Of a stretch of 64,000 nucleotides of DNA, positions 20,246 through 29,970 are shown piece by piece. The DNA is from Orychophragmus violaceus (lineage: Eukaryota > Streptophyta > Magnoliopsida > Brassicales > Brassicaceae). Numbering within the stretch: position 1 is the stretch's first letter; every line of letters begins with the position of its first letter. Under the pieces are notes generated by a model. It had not been told where the DNA came from. It worked only from the letters and a program-made list of their open reading frames with translations, and did no database searches. The position numbers and the translations under genes are program-made. Where the stretch lies: positions 11,285,082-11,349,081 of the forward strand of contig CM058230.1 of the NCBI GenBank assembly GCA_030180135.1. Reading direction: 5' to 3'.

Positions 20246-21461
20246 TGATATATCATGGTTTTTACCGGTTTTAGGCCATGATATAGTTGTGTTTTAGTGT
20301 CTTTGTGTTCTTTTAGAGTCTTTTACAGGTATAATCAGGTTTGGAGCTAAATTGGAGATAATGGAGCATTTTGGAGATTTTTGGAGTGATTGGCCGAGAG
20401 ATAGAGTTCACTGTCCGAAACAGAGAAAGGTGTCGATCGTTGCACTCTAGCATCGATCGATGCACCAGCGAGATGGGCCAAAACTCGGCGGTTTAGAAGA
20501 ATCAAGATATTGCACTTTGATCAAGAAGTTCCTGATATTTACAAAGAAGCCCCTGGCCGAGATTAGACCTATATAATAGAGTTTTTAGTGTTTTAATTAG
20601 ATACGCTTTATACACTTTACATTACACTTTCATAATTAAGAGCAGAGGATTTTTAGAGCTTTTGGGGCTGATCTGAACCTATTACTTCATCTGTATTTGG
20701 AGAATATTTCGAACCCCTTTTACTCTTATTCTTTTATGCAATTTATTCATTCTATGATTATGTTTTCATTATCTATGTCTGAGTAGATTCCTAGTTGAGT
20801 TTAGGGTTTCTCACATAGGATTTCATGACTTGCTAGACTTGTTCAAATTCAGTTAAGGATTCAAACTATATCTGTTCTTCAATTTAATTGTGCTTAAAGC
20901 TAGTTCTAACCTGATCAATTAGAATCTAGATCTTAGGTTGCTAAATACGTCACGGAAGTGGGGTTTAGGAATCTGAACTAATTAAATTGGGCAATTAAAC
21001 TTTGCGCAAACGGAAGTTTGGTTTAGGATAATTGTGAACATATCAAACTTGGGATTAATGCTAGTTTAATCTGTTAGTTCTCGCAAACGAAAGTTTGGTT
21101 TGCTGCACTTAGACTTAGAGAATTATCGCAAAGGAATTTGGTTAATTCTATATCTGTGTTTTGAGTTCTAGAACTGTGCTTAATTAGATCCTTGCTGAAT
21201 GAACTGTCTGCTTGTCTGATTTCCTGAGAATACCCTAGGCTTGACGCTTTTAATTACTTGCTTCCACAACCGTTAATCTCTGCTACTGATTTACTTTCTC
21301 GTGCCGCTTTTAATTCAATCACATTGCTTATTTCTAGTATTAATCTCTACTGTTCTGATCTATTGAGACCAAGTGTCCCTGTGGATTCGATAACCCTATA
21401 TACTACTTTGACATTGCTGTTCACTTGCAGTTTAGTATAGGGATAAACTTAGAACCTATCA
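20246..21461 (+). repeat. Gypsy 3' LTR
   Basis: Matches the 5' LTR with about seven substitutions and one 1-bp indel by eye. It is followed by the target duplication ACAAA. Confidence 0.92.
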
Positions 21462-21466
21462 ACAAA

Positions 21467-23445
21467 CCTGATTCCTTTTAGCTGATTTTAATCCAGGTGG
21501 TAATGTCATGTAGACTTCCTCATCTAAATCTCCATGGTGGAATGCTTTATGGACATCCATCTGATGTACCTCATATCCGCGACTCACTGCTACATTAAGA
21601 AATAATCTGGTTGTATCCATCTTCGCAACAGGAGCAAATGTTTCTCCGTAGTCAACTCATACTATCTGTCGATTTCCCAAAGCCACAAGCCGAACTTTAT
21701 GTCTTTCCAGTGTGCCATCCGATTTATACTTGAGCTTGTAAACCCACATACAATTGATGGCCTTCATCCCTGGAGGTAAATCTATCATTGTCCAAGTTTT
21801 ATTTTTATCCATGGCTCCAATCTCACTTCCATTGCCTTGTTTCAGGCTTTGTGTTTGCTTGCTTCTTTGAAGGATTTTGGTTATGTGGTGGATAGTATAG
21901 CTGCTTGGAAAGCTTGATGAATCACTGAGAATCGATCATTGCTCATGTAATCATCAATTGGATACGCAGATGCAGCGATGTGCGGCTTCGAGGAGACCAC
22001 ATTGGTGACGTAGTTTTTCAACATTACAGATGATGTTTTCTTTCTCTGCCCGCGATCTAGAGTTTCCCGATGGAGGGGGCACAACAGGTTCAGGCTCTGA
22101 TGGAAGCACCGGTAAAGGCAATTCAGTCAACAACGGATTTTGTTGTGGCCCAATGACTGGTTCATCGGCGATTGGCAGAGCTGGTGTGTCTCTGTCGACG
22201 GCATCAGCTACAGTATTTTCTTGAGGTTGCTGCTATGTATTATGCTCAGTGTTCGGAGGTTCAACAACGGTTGGCAAAGAGCTATCCAAGTCCATCAGAC
22301 TTAGAAACTGTGTCGATAAATCTTCTACACCAATATTCGTATGTGGGTCTTTCCGTTTAGCTTCCATTGAATTGTCCGAGAAGGAAACTTTGTCTCACAG
22401 AATGTTACATCTTGAGAGACACATAATTCTCTTTTCTCCAAATCGTACAATCTCCAGCCTTTTTGCCCATAAGGATAGCCGACGAAAATACATCTTCGTG
22501 AGCGTGATGCAAATTTATCTCCCCCTTGATGTTGATTAATTATGTGCATAACACAATGATCCAAATACTCGGATATGCTGGTAGCTTGGTTTAGATTCAT
22601 GAAGCAACTGATATGGTGTATTTCCTCCCAAAATCGAAGATGGTGTTCGGTTTGTCAAATAGCCTGCCGTTAGAATACATTCTCCCCAAAATTTTATCGG
22701 TAATTTTGCTTGAAAATGCAGTGCTCTTGCCACATTCAAGATATGACGGTGTTTTCTTTCTACACGCCCGTTCTGATTTGGTGTTCCAACATAAGATGTT
22801 TCGTGATGTATACCTTTCTCTTTGAACTCTTTTGTGAGACACATAAACTCCGAACCGTTGTCAATTTTATTGTTTTCACGAGAGTTTGAAACTGCCTTTC
22901 AACCATTGACACGAAATTCATCAAGTGTGTTTGTGTTTCCCGCTTTGTCACCATAAGAAATATCCAAACACTACGAGAATAATCATCGACGATTGTTAAG
23001 AAAAATCGAGCCCCAGAAAATGAAGGTGTACGGTATGGACCCCAAACCTCGCAGTGAATCAATTCAAAAACTTTGGAACTCTTATTATTGCTTATCAGAA
23101 AAAGAATCTCTTGACTGCTTTGCACAAAAAACATGTATCGCAATCTTTATTGAAAACATGAGAAACAACAACACCAGGAAGTAAGCCCACTACTTTGTTG
23201 GATGGATGCCCCATACGATTGTGCCAGAGATCAAACGAATCTTCACTACTGGTCCGAACCACCGCCATTGTTTCCATTCCTCGAAAGTAGAAGGTTCCGT
23301 TCACTCTTTTACCCACTCCAGTCAGTGTCCTTGTACTGCGGTCCTGGATCACAATGAAGTTATCTGCAAGTTGCATTATACATTTGTTTTCATCCATTAA
23401 CTGACCAATAGATATCAAATTGGACTGCAATTCTTCAACGTAGAA
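21467..23445 (-). pseudogene. Copia RT/integrase/GAG-pre-INT fragment (upstream part)
   Basis: Minus-strand pieces 23,095-23,478 (GAG-pre-integrase), 22,760-23,143 and 22,536-22,844 (integrase core, NGRVERKHRH) and 22,325-22,600 are in shifting frames. The RT N-terminal portion (about 21,467-21,700) follows. Several stops and frameshifts are present. It continues the fragment at 13,690-14,747 across the nested Gypsy element. Confidence 0.85.
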
Positions 23446-23450
23446 AACCC

Positions 23451-25253
23451 ATGTCGATCGACACGTTACGTCTATCAATCAACATACAGCCTGAGACTGT
23501 AATTCCGGATTTTGGAGACCAAGGTGAAGGGTCGTCTTCAGGTGGAGTTGTGGGAGGTCCAAATTCAGAAGATATACCTCAGGATGATTACATATTGACT
23601 CGAGATCGGATAAGAAGAGAGTTAAAGCTTCATGCGCATCTAAAAGACTATGATCTGGCGAGTTTTGCCTTAATAGCTGCTATTGAGATGAGATCTGAAG
23701 AACCAAGAGATTATCAGGAAGCAATGAAAGTAGGATAAAACTTTCTGGAATGGAGGTATGGATGAAGAAATGAGTTCTCTGGAGAAGAACTAGGCCTGGA
23801 GGTTAGTCAAAAGACCTCAAGGAAGAAAAGTAAGTGGTTGCAAGTGGGTATACAAGTTGAAGCCAGGTATACCAGGGATGGAAGAACCAAGGTACAAGGC
23901 TAGGTTGGTAGCCAAAGGGTACTTTCAGAGAGAGGGTATTGACTATCAAAATGTGTTTTCACCTGTAGTGAAGCATGTCTCAATAAGGTTTCTTTTATCA
24001 ATTACGGTGAGTTTAAATCTGGAATTGGAGCACCTTGATGTTAAGACTGCATTTCTTCATGGTTTGATTGAAGAGAAGATCTATATGGAGTAGCCAGAAG
24101 GTTTTGTGGTTAAAGGAAAATAGGACTATGTATGCTTGTTGGAGAAAGAACTGTATGGACTTAAGCAAGCTCCAAGACAGTGGAACAAGTGCTTTGATCA
24201 ATTTGTGGTGAGTCATGGATTCAAGAGAAGTGAGCATGATCACTGTGTCTACATAAAGGAGAGTAAAGGTAAGGGTTTCATATACCTACTCTTGTATGTT
24301 GATGACATGATAGTTGCATCAAAGATATGAATGAGATACAAGTTGTGAAGGACTTGTTGAGTAGTAGGTTCAAGATGAAGGATCTGGGAGCAGCAAGAAG
24401 AATTATTGGGATGGATATTGAGAGAGATCGTGAAGGTGTAGTTCTCACCTTGTCTCAATGTGGTTACGTCACGAAGATTCTTCAGGTATTCAATATGGAT
24501 GAATCTAGATCAGTTTCGACGCCTATAGGATCACAGTTCAAGTTGTCTGCAATCAAGGATGATGAAGCTGAGACAATTATGGAGAACATTCCATACTCCA
24601 ATGCTATTGGAAGCATTATGTATACGATGTTGGGAACGAGATATGATATGGCTTATGCAGTTGGCTTAGTCAGCAAGTTTATGAGTAAGTCGGGCATGGT
24701 ACAATGGGATGCAGTGAAGTGGGTACCAAGGTATTTGAAAGGTACTCATGATTTGAAGATTGTGTTCAGGAAGAACAAGGAGTTCAAGGTTGAAGGTTTT
24801 TGTGATTCAGATTTTGCATCGGATCTGGACAGAAGCAGATCGATTACTGGTTATGTTTTCACGGCTGGTGGAAGCGTTATTAGTTAGAAGTCGAGTCTTC
24901 AGCATGTTGCCGCGTTGTCTACAACTGAGGCAGAGTATATGACATTGATAGAAGCTGTGAAAGAGGCGATTTGGCTAAGGGGTTTGGCTGAGGAGTTCGG
25001 TTTCAAATAAGACTCGGTGGAGATCTGGTGTGACTCACAGAGTGCGTTGAGCTTAGCCAAAAACAATGTCCATCATGAGCGAACAAGACACATCAAAAGG
25101 AGGATGCATTTCATCAGGGATATAGTTGCTTCAGGTGAAGTGAAGCTGTCGAAGATCCCGACTGAGAGGAATTCGGCTGATATGTTGACGAAGGTTCTTC
25201 CTGTGGAGAAGTTTGAGAAGGCTTTGAGCTTTCTCGGTCTAGAAGAGCACTAA
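23451..25253 (+). pseudogene. Copia RT/RNase H pseudogene
   Basis: Reading across several frames shows WVYKLKP, YKARLVAKGY, LDVKTAFLHG, YGLKQAPRQW, LLYVDDMIVA, MKDLGAARRI, TTEAEYM and a terminal ADMLTKVLP, in the order expected for Copia RT and RNase H. Premature stops occur at about 23,736, 24,091, 24,121, 24,328, 24,886 and 25,006. Some are single-base changes, such as a lost glutamine after YME and a lost tryptophan after SVIS. A frameshift separates the linker from RT. The lineage differs from both other Copia elements here. Confidence 0.85.
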
Positions 25254-25336
25254 GGTGCTGGAACTGTCTGGAGCTACACATGTTTGCAAGTTTAAAGGAG
25301 TCATACTTGGAAGTTATTGTCATCAAGGTGGAGATT

Positions 25337-25678
25337 TGTAGGGCTTTGGTGATGAAAATCTTTAGTTATGACTTAGCCAACGACTGGGTATGTCATTTAG
25401 GAACGGGCTTGTTTCTATTGGGCTAAAGTTTAGTTTAACCTACTTATCCTTGTAATATACTTAGTATATAAAACTAAGCATGTCTGGAATTAGGGTAAGC
25501 CGTAATCAGAGAGATTGTGAGAAACCCTAATAGCTTGTAATCTGTGGTTGTAGTGGATTACTGGAAAACTCCATACCGAGACGTAGGATCACACATCGTG
25601 ATTTAAACTCGTTAATTCTCTGTGTCTTTTATTTTATTGCTCAAACAAACAAACATAAGTGAGATTCAAATCTCTACA
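25337..25678 (+). repeat. Copia 3' LTR (decayed element)
   Basis: Begins TGTAGGGC and ends CTCTACA, giving short inverted termini. It includes TATATAAAAC near 25,464 as a TATA-like box. It is directly preceded by a purine-rich tract. Confidence 0.7.
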
Positions 25679-26491
25679 ATATCCTCACAAAATCCTTTAT
25701 AACTTTTCAGATATACTCCTATCAATTAATTTATAGGAAAATACAAAAAGAAGAGAAAAGCCTTCTCATCTTCATGTCTCACAAACCTTCCGGGAAATGA
25801 ATATACATTCCTATCTGAGATGTCTTTATTTAAATGTTTTGTTAACTATTTTCAGATAAATATGTCATTAGGGGATGTTTCTTGCTGGTTGTGTCCATTT
25901 TGACTGCGCAAATATGTGGGTACTCTAAGACAGTCATGGCCCATGGCAAGCCGAAGTTTACCCAAAGATACTTAAATGTGTCTTCACAAAGAAATTGACT
26001 CATACGATTGTATTTGGAACTTGTCAACTTGACTGTTCGTTTGGCTCATGCGACTGCAATTAAATATATTATTCGTTTCTCAATCGTAACAATTAGTTGA
26101 TCACTTGCGATTGGAAATTTCGGTTACAAAACTTTTAGCGATCTAGATTAATTTAATGTGAATGATTATACGATTGTCAAACAAAAATAATTGTGATAAA
26201 AAACAAGTTAAAAATAAATTAATTTTATTAAAATAAATTAAATAATTTTAGATAAAATAAAATTAAACCAAACTGAAAATGAGAAAATGAAAATAAACTA
26301 AAATTAAAATTATAAAATTATTTAGTTAAAAAACTTTAAATAAACTAAATATAATAAAATAAACTATAATTAATCAATTAAAATAAAATATAAAATAAAT
26401 ATTAGCCGTGAAATTATCAAATAAACAATATTACGATATGTTGTTGCAGTGATTAACTGCAAACTTACAAAATAAACAACATCTAGTTGTC

Positions 26492-26527
<36 letters not shown>

Positions 26528-27239
26528 ATCTAGTTATCACAGTTGATCCAAATCTAAGTTACATTTGGGACGGTGACCCAACGTATAGCGTATAGAACGC
26601 CTAATTAAAAATTTAGATTATAATTATGTGATCTAAGCGTTTATAAAATTAAATAATGTATTAAATATATACAATAAAATATATGAAATATCATTATTTA
26701 TAATAATAAAATTTATTTTAATTTATTGTCATAAGAATTTATAATATACTATATGAATTATCACAATTTATAAATATTATATTAATTTATTATTATAATA
26801 TTATAATTTTTTAGACGGATTAAAAGTAATCAAAATAGTCATGGGAGCCTAAGCGGACGCCTAAAAAGCTTTTTAAAACACTCCTTGGGACTGTCAAATG
26901 TACAAAACCTATAATAATAATACTACGAGATAAGGTGACCATAGTTATTTTCTCACTCCAAATAGGTCAATCCTTTGGGAATGGTTAATTTGTAATATAG
27001 GCATATAGCCCCTTGCTTATTTTAAGCTCGTTTATCATCGATCCCCAAATAAGTTCGGCCCATTTAGAGAGCCCAATTTTGTTAATCATTGCACAAAACC
27101 CTTTATTTCAAAGCCTATTATCTATTCAAGTCTCATCTAAGCTACGCACATATTAACAATTTGACCTAACGCAACTTTTTATTTTGTCAACGACATAAGC
27201 GCAAACTTAATTAGTGTCGTCTTAATTAATAACAATAAA
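25679..27239. other. AT-rich intergenic DNA
   Basis: No gene is seen. It contains long AT-rich runs (26,190-26,420), a poly(A) retroposition scar (26,478-26,535), and a degenerate repeat with CGCCTAATT and GGACGCCTAAAAAG words at about 26,560-26,880. Confidence 0.6.
26478..26535 (+). mobile_element. Minimal retroposon insertion: 4 bp plus poly(A)
   Basis: The direct repeat AACATCTAGTT (26,478-26,488 and 26,525-26,535) flanks only GTCC and about 32 A. A poly(A) tail inside a target-site duplication with almost no body is the mark of an extremely 5'-truncated retroposition event. The source element cannot be told. Confidence 0.7.
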
Positions 27240-28179
27240 CTAGATTTTGACCCGCACTTAGAAAGTGCGGGTTTAATTTTCTGTACAAATTTTACTTTTT
27301 ATTCATTTTGTTAATAGTAGTTTAGATTTTTAATTATGTAATCTAATTTTGATTATAATTGTTTAACCAACATTATAAACAGTGAGTTAGCAATTTAATT
27401 TTTTTTTTTAAATGAATTATGTGTTATTTGGAGGAGATATATCGTAAGGATTAAGAGATTAAAATAACGATTTCGCATTATATATTTTAATCTGCGTTGT
27501 ATCGTAAGATCATAGTTTGGAAAAAAATATATATATGTGAAAACAACTATTGTAAAAGTTATATGGTATATGTTTAATTGTTATTTTATTTATCTAAAAT
27601 ATTATTTTATAAAATACATGTTGTAGTCGTATATATAATTTGTAAATTTGATGGAACTATCCGTTAAAAACTTCATTCAAACATAAAGCATAATTTGACG
27701 CTTCAAATATTTGAATAATATAAGTATGAAATTATTTTATTATTTTATTAATTTTAAAATATATCAGCTGAAATTATTTACTATATGCGATTTTTTATAG
27801 AAAATTTATAATCAAGATTGACTAATTAATTTTTCAACCGGTTTAATTAATTAAATATTTTTCAGTTTGATGGAAAAACCTGTTAAAAGTACAATCGTAA
27901 AAACATCAATCGTAATATGTGTATATATATATATATTTGAAACAAAATAAAAAGATATTAAAATATATTTCAAATATTTGAATAATATAAGTATGAAATC
28001 ATTTTAATATTTTATTAATTTTAAAATATATCAGCTGAAATTATTTACTATATGCGAATTTTTAGAAAATTTATAATTGAGATTGGCTAATTAATTTTTT
28101 AACCCGTTTAATTAATTAAATATTTTTCAGTTTGATGGAAAACATGCTAAAAAGTACAATCGTAAAAACATCAATCGTA

Positions 28180-28232
<53 letters not shown>

Positions 28233-28844
28233 AAACAAAAAAAAAGATATTAAAATATATTTCAAATATTTGAATAATATAAGTATGAAATCATTTTAAT
28301 ATTTTATTAATTTTAAAATATATCAGCTGAAATTATTTACTATATGCGATTTTTTTTAAAAAAAAATTATAATCGAGATTGGCTAATTAATTTTTCAACC
28401 CGTTTAATTAATTAAATATTTTTCAGTTTGATGGAAAAACCTGCTAAAAAGTACAATCGTAAAAACATCAATCGTAATATATATATATTTTTTTTTTTTG
28501 AAACAAAATAAAAAGATATTAAAATATATTATAAATATATTTTAAATTAAATCATAAATTAAAGAATCTTAATTTATATATAATAGTTGATGTATAAATT
28601 ATTCATTATATTTACCAATTAATTTGTTTTGATTTTAATTAATTAGGAAAGTGGGACCCATTAGATTTTGATTGTTTGGTTACATGTTTAATAATTGTCT
28701 TGTTTGGAAACATGGATTGTAGAGATAATGTTATATTCCCTAATTACCCTTAATGAAGGTTACAAATCCTAATAATATCAAGGGCAAATTTCTGGAACAA
28801 CATTTATGTACCATGGCCAAACTCTAATTTTTTAATAGTATTGA
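27240..28844 (-). mobile_element. Non-autonomous Helitron
   Basis: On the minus strand the element begins TCAATACTATTAAAA just after an A (28,845 on +). It ends CTAG (27,240-27,243) just before a T. Near the 3' end lies a perfect 9-bp hairpin, CCCGCACTT/AAGTGCGGG with an AGA loop (27,251-27,271). TC start, CTRR end, subterminal hairpin and insertion between A and T are the defining Helitron signs. No Rep/helicase coding is present. About half of its 1.6 kb consists of a three-fold tandem repeat. Confidence 0.72.
27704..28525. repeat. Three tandem repeats of about 270 bp inside the Helitron
   Basis: Units start at 27,704, 27,971 and 28,263 with CAAATATTTGAATAATATAA and share blocks such as TATCAGCTGAAATTATTTAC and CAATCGTAAAAACATCAATC. 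Units differ mainly in the length of an internal TA run, longest at about 28,185-28,228. Confidence 0.8.
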
Positions 28845-28934
28845 TATTCTGATATTTATATGATTTAGCATTTCACGAGTAGAGGCGTAGAGCTAGGACG
28901 ACAAGGACCAGGCAAGTAAAGTTGAAATCCATCT

Positions 28935-29472
28935 TGTAAGATCTCAACTCGATCTATCCAAAGATAGCAAGAGTTTTAGGTTTGATATTAGGGATTCTAA
29001 AAGAAAAATTAATGAATACGGTGAGAATTAGGAAATTAGGGTTAGTAAGCCGGTGTTTCCAAGATGGAAGCCGGTAAAGAATGGTTATAAAGTCGCCGGA
29101 GAGTTTTAGGTTAAATTTGCTCTAAAGTCTCTCGTGCTAAAAGTATTTAGAAAAGTGTGATCTTTATTGAATATCGGGGTTCCCTTATATAGGGTTACAA
29201 GTCGGTTTATCATAATAAGGAAAGTAAGAGATAATTATGAATATTTCCTTTTAACTCGGCTTCGTTTTGATACGGAATATTTCCTTTTGCCGACTTTCTT
29301 ACGCGGCGCCTTCGGACTAGTCACCCTCCAAACCCTAGCGTAAGCCGGTTTAGCCCGAGTTCGGTTTAACCTAGGTTTTACCGCCTTGGGCTTTATTTCC
29401 GACTTTCCCTTCTGAGCCGACCTAAACTCATGAATAGGCCTTTTTAGGAAGGTGCTAATATCGACTCTAACA
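28935..29472 (-). repeat. Tat element 3' LTR
   Basis: Plus-strand ends are TGTAAGATC and CTCTAACA. It contains a CCCTTATATAGGG palindrome near 29,189 that includes the likely TATA box in the minus direction. Confidence 0.9.
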
Positions 29473-29473
29473 A

Positions 29474-29493
29474 TAAGCCCCCCCCCCCTCCAG
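29474..29493 (-). promoter_or_regulatory. Tat polypurine tract
   Basis: On the minus strand GGA followed by eleven G and CTTAT directly precedes the 3' LTR. This is an unusually long G run for a plus-strand primer. Confidence 0.75.
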
Positions 29494-29781
29494 TGTGGCG
29501 ACTTTAAAGTCGTCATTACGAGGAGTTAACCTATGGTTTAAGAAATGATTTAATGTAGGCCCGTTTTTTGGTCGTCTGGCGAATTCTACTTCCGCTCCGG
29601 CCCATTTTCTTATTGGGTCAATCCGGCCCAATGCTGACTGATGGTAAATCGAATGATTGGTCCTAAACCGATGGCGATTTAACGAAACCGGAATCGTTTA
29701 TCAGTTCAATTGCCGGGTAGACGCGAAATACGAAGCGTCGCCTAGGTAATGATGTGCCTCGATTGCTGTGCCGTCATTTTC

Positions 29782-29791
29782 ACTATAAGTA
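29782..29791 (+). promoter_or_regulatory. TATA-like box for the opposite-strand gene
   Basis: CTATAAGTAG lies about 190 bp before the first ATG of the antisense gene, between it and the polypurine tract. This suggests a promoter separate from the LTR. Inferred from position only. Confidence 0.4.
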
Positions 29792-29970
29792 GCCCTTTTC
29801 TGCTTCTTACTTCCTCAGTTCGTTCGAGTGAAGAAATTCTGAAAGGTAATTCTCTCTCTCGATATTTTATTTTCCGGTCATCCTTCCGCCGCTGCTCCAT
29901 CTTAATTTATAGATTCTTAGATCAAATCTTCGTTTTTCCCTCGCGTTCTTCGTTTGTTCTTTGATTAGCT

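Larger units (their letters stand above)
14753..21461 (+). mobile_element. Non-autonomous Ty3/Gypsy element with gag and protease only
   Basis: LTRs 14,753-15,969 (1,217 bp) and 20,246-21,461 (1,216 bp) are flanked by the duplication ACAAA (14,748-14,752 and 21,462-21,466). They differ by about seven substitutions and one single-base indel by eye. The primer site TGGCGCCGTTGCCGGGGA follows the 5' LTR and matches the tRNA-Asp type used by Athila-like elements. A polypurine tract AAGTGTGGGGGAG precedes the 3' LTR. The 4.3-kb interior holds gag and a retropepsin region but no reverse transcriptase, RNase H or integrase. It would therefore need a partner element to move. Lineage (Athila-like) is inferred from the primer site, LTR length and gag. 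Confidence 0.92.
13690..23445 (-). mobile_element. Decayed Copia element, split by a nested Gypsy element
   Basis: Minus-strand Copia coding sequence lies on both sides of the Gypsy element at 14,753-21,461. RNase H and reverse transcriptase are at about 13,690-14,747; the rest of RT, integrase and GAG-pre-integrase are at about 21,467-23,445. Motifs are in the right order: WHNRMGHP-like GAG-pre-integrase, WGPYRTPS, NGRVERKHRH, YVDDL, SAEAEYRA and a final ADIFTKALG-like end. No LTR, primer site or gag was recognised. The coding sequence stops at 23,445 against an oppositely oriented Copia, so the element is truncated. Confidence 0.85.
23451..25678 (+). mobile_element. Decayed 5'-truncated Copia with 3' LTR
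   Basis: Plus-strand Copia starting within the linker before reverse transcriptase, with RT, RNase H, a polypurine tract (AAGGTGGAGATT) and a 342-bp 3' LTR at 25,337-25,678 (TGTAG...CTACA). No 5' LTR, gag, protease or integrase is present. It joins head to head with the minus-strand Copia at about 23,446-23,455. Confidence 0.8.

Noticed and set aside
29235..29516. Basic open frame of about 93 codons inside the Tat LTR (also at 39,630-39,944)
   Set aside because: It is repeated only because both LTRs share the sequence. No domain or start context supports translation.
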